A stretch of DNA of 64,000 nt from Nonomuraea guangzhouensis (GTDB lineage Bacteria; Actinomycetota; Actinomycetes; Streptosporangiales; Streptosporangiaceae), in NCBI RefSeq assembly GCF_019396345.1, contig NZ_JAHKRM010000005.1:400640-464639 (forward strand), read 5' to 3'. The translations under genes were made by a program, and so were the position numbers. The notes under the pieces are model-generated. The model was not told the origin of the DNA, made no database searches, and saw only the letters and a list, made by a program, of their open reading frames with translations. The stretch's first letter is position 1; each line of letters begins with the position of its first letter. Below, one piece after another: positions 52,392 to 59,401 of this stretch.

Positions 52392-53612
52392 TCATGCCAG
52401 GGCGATGTCGGTGTCCTTGAGCCTTCCTGCTTTGTCCCTGGTTCGCAGTTGCCGCAGTAGCGAGGAGACCACCGGCATCCGCATCCCCACCGTCATGACC
52501 TTGCGGAGCGCGAGCTCGGAAGCGGTGGCCGGGACGAAGAACGAGCGTTGCTGGATCCCGTTGCGCTGGAAGAGCTCCATATTGGGGCGCAGCGCAAGTT
52601 CCCATGCCTCCAGGGCCTGCGTCACGTTCCCGGGGTGGCGTTGGAGCATGGTGCCGAGCAGGTCCGCCCCGGACACTCCCGTGGAGACGCCCATGCCCGC
52701 GTACAGGGTGACGCACCAGGCCGCGTCGCCGACGAGCACGACCCGGCCGCGGTGCCAGCAGTCCAGGTGCACCTGTTCGACCGAGTCGAACAGCAGGTCG
52801 TCGGCGGACTCCAGCGCCTCCAGCGCGTCGCCCAGCACGCGGCCGGCCGGCTCGGGGCCAAACGCGGCGCGTACGCGCTGGGCGGGCGGCTGGGTGAACT
52901 CGGCATCGACGTCGTCGGTGTGGTAGCTCAGCAGCACCGTCGGCGGGCTGCCGGCGAACGGGAAGATCCACATCGACCGGTTGGGTTCCATCAGGATGGC
53001 CCCGTCGTCCTGATGGAGGTCGCCGAGCGGGCCGGGATGCTGGTAGGCGACCGCCATGTAGTTCAGCCGGCGCAGATACTTCTCGTGCGGTCCGAACACC
53101 AGCGACCGCACGGTGGAGCGCAGTCCGTCCGCGCCGACCACCAGATCGAACCGCTCGGTGACCGTGGTGTCGTCCGCGGTGTTGGTCAGCGTGACCTCCA
53201 CGCCGTCGGCGTCCTGCTCGATGCGGGTCGGCACGGTCGAGTAGCGGATGTCGACATCGTCGGGAAGCGCGGTGAAGGCGGCTTCCTCGACGTCGCCGCG
53301 CAGCATCATCCAGGGACTGCCCGGCAGGTCCTTGTACCCCAGACCGGCCCGCCGGTTCCCCGCGCGGTCGATTTCGTAGTTGGCGCCACCGGCTGCGCGG
53401 TCGTTCAGGTTGTCGAGGATGCCCAGGCGTTCGGCGGGAGGCCGGCCCCCGCCGAACAGGGCGATGAAGTATCCGCCGGTTCGCCGGGCCGGGGCTTTTT
53501 CGATGATGACCGGGGTCCATCCGATCTGCCGTAGCCGCAAGGCGGTCGCCATCCCGCTGATGCCGAGCCCGACCACCAGTGCGCGGCGATTGGTGCTGTT
53601 TCTGCTGTCCAT
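52392..53612 (-). CDS. FAD-dependent aromatic-type monooxygenase
   Basis: This 406-residue flavoprotein of the PheA/TetX (FAD_binding_3) group starts with ALVVGLGISGMATALRLRQI (FAD site), has VVGADGLRSTVRSLVF as the conserved DG motif near 155, and VVLVGDAAWCVTLYAGMGVS near 290 as the GD motif. Such enzymes hydroxylate phenols, tetracyclines and similar compounds with NAD(P)H and oxygen. A GAAGG site precedes the ATG. It is the first gene after the presumed TetR operator. Whether it is catabolic, biosynthetic or a drug-inactivating enzyme cannot be told from the sequence. Confidence 0.9.
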   Translation of the reverse strand: MDSRNSTNRRALVVGLGISGMATALRLRQIGWTPVIIEKAPARRTGGYFIALFGGGRPPAERLGILDNLNDRAAGGANYEIDRAGNRRAGLGYKDLPGSPWMMLRGDVEEAAFTALPDDVDIRYSTVPTRIEQDADGVEVTLTNTADDTTVTERFDLVVGADGLRSTVRSLVFGPHEKYLRRLNYMAVAYQHPGPLGDLHQDDGAILMEPNRSMWIFPFAGSPPTVLLSYHTDDVDAEFTQPPAQRVRAAFGPEPAGRVLGDALEALESADDLLFDSVEQVHLDCWHRGRVVLVGDAAWCVTLYAGMGVSTGVSGADLLGTMLQRHPGNVTQALEAWELALRPNMELFQRNGIQQRSFFVPATASELALRKVMTVGMRMPVVSSLLRQLRTRDKAGRLKDTDIALA

Positions 53613-53629
53613 GCCTTCACAGTAGACGA

Positions 53630-53656
53630 ACTGACCGAATTCATCATCTGGTCAGT
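53630..53656. promoter_or_regulatory. Probable TetR operator upstream of the monooxygenase
   Basis: ACTGACC and GGTCAGT form a perfect 7-base inverted repeat with a 13-base spacer, 18 bases upstream of the monooxygenase start. Size and position suit a TetR-family dimer site. Confidence 0.6.
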
Positions 53657-53658
53657 CA

Positions 53659-53672
53659 GTGAGCTTGCTCAC
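53659..53672. promoter_or_regulatory. Short palindrome in the monooxygenase-marR gap
   Basis: GTGAGC, TT, GCTCAC is a perfect 6-base inverted repeat next to the presumed TetR operator, between divergent genes. It may be a second operator or part of a promoter. Confidence 0.4.
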
Positions 53673-53756
53673 AGCGACGATCGGTGCGATCACCGAAGAG
53701 TGATCGCCTATTGGGTGGGGCGCTCCTGGAACGCCCGAGGCACCTCGCGCATCTAC

Positions 53757-53780
53757 CACTGCTTGCAGCTTCAAGCAGTG
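53757..53780. promoter_or_regulatory. 24-base palindrome before the MarR gene, likely its operator
   Basis: CACTGCTTG and CAAGCAGTG are perfect 9-base arms around CAGCTT, so 22 of 24 bases are symmetric. It ends 15 bases before the GTG at 53796. No T-run follows, so it is not a terminator. MarR proteins bind such dyads in their own promoters. Confidence 0.68.
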
Positions 53781-53795
53781 CGTATCGTGGGCCGG

Positions 53796-54269
53796 GTGAC
53801 AGATGTCCAGTGGTTGACCCAGCGCGAGCAGCAGGTGTGGCGACGTTTCGCGGGAGTGCTCACCTGCCTGCCCGGGGAGCTTGACGGCCAATTGCAGCGC
53901 GACTGCGACCTGACCCACTTCGGCTATGGGGTCATGGTCGCACTGTCGGAAAAGCCGCAGCGGGCGATGCGCATGAGTGAGTTGGCGGCCCTCGTCAACG
54001 GTTCCCAGTCGCGGCTGTCGCACGTGGTTGCCAGGCTCGAGCGGCAGGGATGGGTTCGCAGGGAGCGCGCCGCGGACGACGGCCGCGGGTACGTCGCGGT
54101 GCTCACTGATGCGGGGTACGACAAACTCGTCGCGAGTGCCCCCGGCCACGTGGCGGCGGTGCGGTCCATGGTCTTCGACGTGCTCACCCCGGAGCAACTC
54201 GGCCAGCTTGAGGAGATCTGCTCCGCGATCCTCGAGAAGATCGGGGATGGCCGGGGCGACCTGGCGTGA
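53796..54269 (+). CDS. MarR-family transcriptional regulator
   Basis: This regulator of 157 residues has the MarR winged helix: HFGYGVMVALSEKPQRAMRM, SELAALVNGSQSRLSHVVAR and LERQGWVRRERAADDGRGYV with the D-x-R wing, then dimerising helices. The GTG at 53796 begins the conserved part (VTDVQWLTQREQQVWRRF); upstream sequence in the same frame to 53700 is not family-like and would run through the palindrome. It is divergent from the FAD monooxygenase and may control the DUF6069-like gene downstream, 101 bases away. Confidence 0.88.
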   Translation: MTDVQWLTQREQQVWRRFAGVLTCLPGELDGQLQRDCDLTHFGYGVMVALSEKPQRAMRMSELAALVNGSQSRLSHVVARLERQGWVRRERAADDGRGYVAVLTDAGYDKLVASAPGHVAAVRSMVFDVLTPEQLGQLEEICSAILEKIGDGRGDLA

Positions 54270-54370
54270 GCATGCCCTTCGGCCGACATGGTCCTTGACG
54301 CTTCAAATAAAACGTGGCTACCTTTAGTGATGTTCTTGAAGGCTCAAATACATCGAGTGTAGGAGCTCCC

Positions 54371-54811
54371 ATGTCGCACGCCGCCGAAACCGGCGCCGCC
54401 CCCTCTGCCAGCGCCGGTCGGATCGCCGCAGGCCTGGCCGCGGCCGTCCTCGCGGCCGTCGTCGCGAATGCCGTCATCGCGGTGCTGGCCCTGGCGGCCG
54501 GCGCCTCTGACGGCTTCCTCCCGCTCCAGGCATCCAGCTACATCGCCCTGACCGTGATCGGCGTGCTGGCCGGCGCCGCTGGCTGGGCCGCGGTACGGCG
54601 GTGGTCGCGCCGGCCCACCGCGGTGCTGCGCCTGCTGGTGCCGGCCGTCGTGGCCGTCTCGCTGCTACCCGACATCGCGATGTTCTTCACCGCCATGCAA
54701 CCCAACACCACCGCACTCGGCGTGATCGCGCTGATGATGATGCACGTGGCCACCGCGGCCGTCGCGGTGCCGCTCTTCGCCTGGGCACTACCCCTGCCGA
54801 CCCGCCGCTGA
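54371..54811 (+). CDS. DUF6069-like membrane protein
   Basis: This protein of 146 residues has four membrane segments: AAGLAAAVLAAVVANAVIAV, YIALTVIGVLAGAAGWAAV, LRLLVPAVVAVSLLPDIAMF and ALMMMHVATAAVAVPLFAW. The Asp-Ile pair in SLLPDIAMF and HVATAA are typical of DUF6069 proteins, whose function is unknown. The ATG at 54371 has TAGGAG upstream. The AT-rich leader at 54295-54350 contains TTGACG and a small dyad TTGA-AGGC-TCAA (54336-54347), so it has its own promoter and is possibly a MarR target. Confidence 0.8.
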   Translation: MSHAAETGAAPSASAGRIAAGLAAAVLAAVVANAVIAVLALAAGASDGFLPLQASSYIALTVIGVLAGAAGWAAVRRWSRRPTAVLRLLVPAVVAVSLLPDIAMFFTAMQPNTTALGVIALMMMHVATAAVAVPLFAWALPLPTRR

Positions 54812-54851
54812 TGCCGGAGCGTTCGCCACCGACCCAACCGGAGGACTGGCG

Positions 54852-55256
54852 TCAGGACGGCGGGGGTGGCAGTTCACCGGCGAGGAGCCGGTCGACCTGG
54901 TGGACGGCCATTTCGCCCAGCCGTCGCTTGTCCAGGTAGAGGGTAGTCAGTGGCGGGTCGAGCAGATCGGTGACGCTCAGCCCGTCGTAACCGACGAGTG
55001 CGCAGTCGTCCGGCACTCGGATGCCGATCGAGTCGGCGGGCGGCCTGGAGCGCGCCGATCGCGACGAGGTCGTTGATGGCGAACACGGCGGTGAGGTCCG
55101 GGTGCGCGGCGTGGAGCGCCTCGAACGCGGCGGCGCCGCCGTCCAGGGTCTGCTCGCCCACGATTCTCCAGTGGTCGTCGATCGGCAGGGCGTGTTCCTC
55201 TGCGACCTCGGCGAAGACACGGCGTCGGACGAACGGGTCGCAGATCGGCTCGCAGT
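54852..55256 (-). pseudogene. LacI-family regulator remnant (ligand domain only)
   Basis: Across two frames the minus strand reads CDPFVRRRVFAEVAEEHALP, RIVGEQTLDGGAAAFEALHA, DLTAVFAINDLVAIGALQAA, then VPDDCALVGYDGLSVTDLLD and PPLTTLYLDKRRLGEMAV to a stop at 54852. This is the C-terminal half of a LacI/PurR-type ligand domain with one frameshift. The DNA-binding part and N-terminal half are missing, cut at the integrase remnant near 55256-55270. Confidence 0.75.
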
Positions 55257-55735
55257 CTCTTCTTGTGAGGGGAGTGCCTCGGCCTTCGCCCACTCGTCGG
55301 CGGTGGCCAGGGCCAAGATGCGCTCGCGACTGCGCAGCAAGTCGGCGAGGTATGCCTCAAGGTCAGGCAGGTAGGACACGTCGGCGCTGAAGACTTACAG
55401 CCCAGGCAGCGAAATCGCAGCGGGCAACTGGTTCCATCGGCCTGGACGTTGCTGGGCTCGGTACATAATCCGTAGGGGACCGCTGCTTCCCCAACGCCAC
55501 GGCGCAGCCGCTCGGCGTCTTGGAAGGCCTTCGCCTGATGCCAGACGCGCGCCCCATGCCGGTCGAACTGCATGGCGCATTCTCGACGCGCCAGCGATGT
55601 CGGCTGTGGTGATTTCGCGCAGGTGTCTGCGGGCGGGCGCCCACCCCTGCAGGAAGGGCCGTATAGCTCCGAAGTAGACGCACAGGCTGGTGCGCGATTG
55701 AGGGTGGTGGCGAGCGCCCCCATTGCGTAGCACCA
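55257..55735 (-). pseudogene. Tyrosine-recombinase/integrase remnant
   Basis: Pieces in different minus-strand frames, in order: CVYFGAIRPFLQGWAPARRH with LREITTADIAGA (N-terminal binding region), then YGLCTEPSNVQADGTSCPLR with FRCLGC (cysteine-rich tail), then YLPDLEAYLADLLRSRERIL and ADEWAKAEALPSQEE (C-terminal end). These match Tn554-like actinobacterial integrases. The catalytic middle is missing. Its end runs directly into the LacI remnant. Confidence 0.7.
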
Positions 55736-55861
55736 GGAGAGGCCAGGCAGCCCCTCAAAGCCTGATGACCGGCTGTGGTCGGCCGGTCATCAGGCCAGGC
55801 GTCAACTCACCCACAAGAACGTCAGGAGATCCGTTCCCTTCATGTCAACCGCCGGACTATC

Positions 55862-57097
55862 TCAGCCACCCCCGCCGCCGCCACCGGGCGTGCCTCCGGT
55901 GACAGCCTGTACTTCCCGCCCGCTCAGCTCCTGCAGCGTCTCGCCATCGGTGTTGCTGAGGATGACACCAACCCAGCCGGTGTACGGGTAGATGTTCCAG
56001 CTGGCGCCGACCCCAGGGTTGGCACCGGCGCGCCCGTGCACCCACTGACCGCTGACGATGCGGACCGCCATCTGGTAAGCCCCGAACGACTGCGGTCCGT
56101 GGGGGGACTTGGCCGCGGTGAGCACATCGGCGTAGGGCCGTTCCAGCACCGTGCCGTCGCTCAGCGCCTGCGCGAACCGGACCAGGTCCGGTGCGGTGGC
56201 GAAGCCTCCGTCCCCGGGGGCATCGATGAAGCAGCGGCCCGGGTTCCTGCCCAGCGTGGACTGGTTCGAGCTGCTCTTGTCCAGGTTGCGGACGGCGTCC
56301 ACCACGCTGCCGTCAGCCAACGTCATGTAAGGGTGCGCGATATGCTCATCGGCGAGCCACTGCGGCCTGGTGTAGAACGCCGAGCCGGTCATGCCGCAGC
56401 GCTTGAAGATGTTCTCCTCCACGTAGTCCCAGTACGTCTTGCCGGTCACCGCCTGCACGATCAGCGCCGGGATGACGATCTCGGCGCCGGCGTGGTTGGT
56501 GGGAGTGCCGACGGGTGCCACCAGTTTCGAATGGCGGGCCCACTGCTCGTAGTACTCCTGCACCTCCTCCCGGCTCTGGAAGATGCGTTGCACGTCCTCA
56601 TCCGGGCTCTCCATCCCGGAGATGTTGGCGAGCATGTGGTGGATGGTCACCTGCTCAGCGATCTCCTTGGGGAAGCGCGTCAGGTAGGTACCCACCGTGT
56701 CCGACAGCTTCAGCTTGCCCTGCTGAGCCAACTGCAAGATGGCCACCGCCTGGAACGGCTTGCCCGCCGAGCTGAGGCTGAACGCGACGCTCTCGCTGTT
56801 GGCGATCCCCTTCTTCTTGTCGGCCATGCCATAGCTGCGCGACAGCACCGTCCGGCCCTTGTGCGACAGCAGCACCACGCCGGAGAACTTGCCCTCAGCG
56901 GCCAGCTGCGCCACGTACGTGTCGTAGGCCCCGCCGGGCAGAGTGTCCGGCGGGATGTCGGAGTCCGCGTCACCGTCGCTGGCTCTCGCCGTGACCGCAG
57001 CGCAGCCGCCCAGCAGCGGCATGGTCGCGGCGGCACCCGCCGCCACGGCGGCACCCCGCAACAGCGAACGCCGGTCCCATACTCCGTCAATAGCCAC
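55862..57097 (-). CDS. Tat-exported serine beta-lactamase-like lipoprotein
   Basis: This 411-residue class C beta-lactamase/PBP-like serine hydrolase begins with the twin-arginine signal DRRSLLRGAAVAAGAAAT followed by the lipobox LLGGC, so Cys32 would carry lipid and the protein would sit on the outer face of the membrane. The S-x-x-K motif is Ser110-A-G-Lys113 in SLSSAGKPF. HGRAGANPGVGASW near the end is the His/Lys-x-Gly box. A run of glycines ends the protein (TPGGGGGGG). It may be an esterase, DD-peptidase or peptide hydrolase; real beta-lactam activity is not implied. It is monocistronic. Confidence 0.88.
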   Translation of the reverse strand: MAIDGVWDRRSLLRGAAVAAGAAATMPLLGGCAAVTARASDGDADSDIPPDTLPGGAYDTYVAQLAAEGKFSGVVLLSHKGRTVLSRSYGMADKKKGIANSESVAFSLSSAGKPFQAVAILQLAQQGKLKLSDTVGTYLTRFPKEIAEQVTIHHMLANISGMESPDEDVQRIFQSREEVQEYYEQWARHSKLVAPVGTPTNHAGAEIVIPALIVQAVTGKTYWDYVEENIFKRCGMTGSAFYTRPQWLADEHIAHPYMTLADGSVVDAVRNLDKSSSNQSTLGRNPGRCFIDAPGDGGFATAPDLVRFAQALSDGTVLERPYADVLTAAKSPHGPQSFGAYQMAVRIVSGQWVHGRAGANPGVGASWNIYPYTGWVGVILSNTDGETLQELSGREVQAVTGGTPGGGGGGG

Positions 57098-58183
57098 GTC
57101 TTCTCCCTTTCGTGATCACCTTCACGGCGACTTTCTGTCCAGCGGACGGTCACAGCGCCTCATGCCTGCTCGACTCGCCCTGCCTGATGAGGGCGACGCC
57201 GGAGCTACCCCAGGCCACACCGCATGGACCCGGTACGGGCGCGCCGGATAGGCAGCCCAAGCCAGTCCCACCTAGCTGGCCGGCGCGTCCGGCCTCGGCC
57301 GGCCACCGGCACGGTCACCGTGCCGCAGTCCGCCTCCGGCCTGTCCGGAGGCGGCTTTCCGCCCACGGTGGACGGTTCGAGCGAGGGCCGGCTCAAGGCT
57401 CTCTCACACCGATCAACAACACTCGCGACACGCCCCGGGTCTCGCCTCGCGCTCCGTAACCCGTCCGCCTGTCAGCCCCGTCCACTGTCGACCGGCCGTG
57501 TCTCCGCCACGTCCGCGCCGTGTCATCGTTGTGTCACGGTTCGCGCGACAGTGGCCGCCGTCGGGAACGGTGACATGGGGCGGGTCGGGTTCGACACCGC
57601 CGAGCGGTACCTCGGGTATGACGGCGGCCCGACCACCGTGTACGAGCGCTCCACGGACGTGTCGATCGCGGGCCTCTACCACCTGGCCATGCGTGCCGGC
57701 CGGCTGGCCCCCAGGGCCGCCCTCGCCTTCTCGCGACCCGTCTGTTGCCGTCTGATGCCTCGGCGCGGTCCTGGGCGTCGAGGACGTCGTCGCCGGGGCA
57801 TGCCTCGCATCTGCTTGCCCAACTCCCGCGCGGTAGCACGGTCACCGCGCCGGTATGCCCGATCTCTGGCGGCGCGCACCCTGGCATAGGCGATGTCCTG
57901 CTTACGGGTCATGTCGTGATAAGCCGTCCGCCTTGGACGTATCGCGGGCATATCGAAAACCACATACGCCACGGCAACAGTCTTCCGTCTTCAGTGGAGC
58001 CATGGACCACAGCGCATCACTGTCAGCGCGGGCGCGTCGTAGGCGCGGATTCGTGCTCGTCAGTCCGTCGATCTTCGGCGACTCGCCTTCCCAGTCGAAA
58101 CATCGCAAATGAGGCAAAGCCACCGAGCCGACGACTTCTGCGGCCGCACTTTGAGTAGCAGACAGAGCGAGGAGGTCTTCGTC
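57098..58183 (+). other. 1.1 kb without a convincing gene
   Basis: Plus-strand bases 57565-57720 encode GNGDMGRVGFDTAERYLGYD and TVYERSTDVSIAGLYHLAMR in one open frame with a somewhat protein-like composition, perhaps a relic of an enzyme I do not recognise. On the minus strand 57676-57972 could encode a 98-residue very basic protein (ARVRAARDRAYRRGDRATAR), also unrecognised. Neither is firm. The right end carries the promoter of the glycosyltransferase operon and the GAGGAGG site at 58169-58175. Confidence 0.45.
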
Positions 58184-59401
58184 GTGGATCCCCTGGTGGA
58201 GATCGCCATTCCCGTCTACAACGAGAAACACGTGCTGGCGCACAGCGTGCGCCGGTTGCACACCTATCTGGAAGAGACTTTCCCCTACCGGTTTCAGATC
58301 ACGATCGCCGACAACGCCAGCGTGGACGGGACCTGGCAGGCGGCGCTGGAGTTGGAGGCCGCGCTGCCACACGTGCGGGCGGTGCGGCTGGAGCAGAAGG
58401 GCCGGGGACGGGCGCTGCGGCATGTGTGGAGCCGCAGCGACGCCGACGTGGTCGCCTACATGGACGTGGACCTGTCCACCGACCTGGACGCGTTCCTGCC
58501 GCTGGTGGCGCCGCTGATCTCCGGGCACAGCGATCTGGCGATCGGGTCCCGGCTGACCCGCGGGTCGGCGGTGGTACGCGGCCCGAAACGGGAGCTGATC
58601 TCCCGTTGTTACAACGTTCTGCTGCGCACGACGCTGGCGGCTCGCTTCACCGACGCCCAATGTGGCTTCAAGGCCGCCCGGACCGTGATCGCGCGGGCGT
58701 TGCTGCCGTCGGTGCAGGACGAGAAGTGGTTCTTCGACACCGAGTTGTTGCTGCTGGCCGAGTGCAACGGGCTGCGCATCCACGAGGTGCCGGTGGACTG
58801 GGTCGACGACCCCGACAGCCGCGTGGATGTGCTGCGAACCGCGCTGGATGACCTGAAGGGCATGGCCCGAGTGGCGCGTCGCATGCTGACGGGCGCGTTC
58901 CGCGCCCCGGTGGAGGGCCGGCCGCGCCCGCAACTGCCGGCGGAGATGGCCCGGCAACTGCCGACCTTCGCGATCATCGGGGTGTTCAGCACGATCGCTC
59001 AGCTGGTGTTGTTCGTGCTGCTGCGCACAGTGATGGGGCCGCTGTGGGCGAACGCGGTCTCGCTGGTGATCACCACCATCGGCAACACCGCCGCCAACCG
59101 CCGCTTCACCTTCGGCGTGACCGGGCCAGAGCGGGCGTTCCGGCAGCAGCTTGAGGGCGGTGTGGCGTTCCTGCTCGGGCTGGCGCTGAGCACCGGCGGC
59201 CTGGCGCTGCTCCACGCACTGGTGCCAGAGGCGTCACGTGCCGTCGAGATCACCGCGTTGGTGACCGCCAACGGGGTCGCGACGTTAGTGCGATTCATGC
59301 TGATGCGCGTCTGGATCTTTCATCCACGGCGCCTGGGGCACCGGCCGGCTCCGGCTGAGCCGACGACCGTCTACACGGGCAGAAAAGACGAGGTTCGATG
59401 A
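58184..59401 (+). CDS. Dolichyl-phosphate-sugar-synthase-like GT2 fused to GtrA domain
   Basis: This 405-residue protein joins a GT2 glycosyltransferase (residues 1-245) to a GtrA-type membrane domain (about 265-385). VEIAIPVYNEKHVL, TIADNASVDGTW and the metal motif MDVDLSTDL (Asp94, Asp96) mark a polyprenyl-phosphate sugar transferase; DAQCGFKA and FFDTELLLLAE are typical of this subgroup. The GtrA part has four helices and ends VRFMLMRVWIFH. It would load a sugar on polyprenyl phosphate and help flip it. The GTG at 58184 is used because GAGGAGG lies 8 bases upstream. The stop overlaps the next start (ATGA), so the GT39 enzyme downstream likely uses its product. The arrangement resembles YkcC-YkcB of Bacillus. 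Confidence 0.9.
   Translation: MDPLVEIAIPVYNEKHVLAHSVRRLHTYLEETFPYRFQITIADNASVDGTWQAALELEAALPHVRAVRLEQKGRGRALRHVWSRSDADVVAYMDVDLSTDLDAFLPLVAPLISGHSDLAIGSRLTRGSAVVRGPKRELISRCYNVLLRTTLAARFTDAQCGFKAARTVIARALLPSVQDEKWFFDTELLLLAECNGLRIHEVPVDWVDDPDSRVDVLRTALDDLKGMARVARRMLTGAFRAPVEGRPRPQLPAEMARQLPTFAIIGVFSTIAQLVLFVLLRTVMGPLWANAVSLVITTIGNTAANRRFTFGVTGPERAFRQQLEGGVAFLLGLALSTGGLALLHALVPEASRAVEITALVTANGVATLVRFMLMRVWIFHPRRLGHRPAPAEPTTVYTGRKDEVR

Noticed and set aside
53757..53780. Palindrome read as a transcription terminator
   Set aside because: No T-run on either side and it lies immediately before a start codon, so an operator fits better.
57676..57972. Minus-strand 98-codon frame coding for a very basic protein
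   Set aside because: No family recognised and no convincing ribosome binding site; the composition is compatible with non-coding GC-rich DNA.
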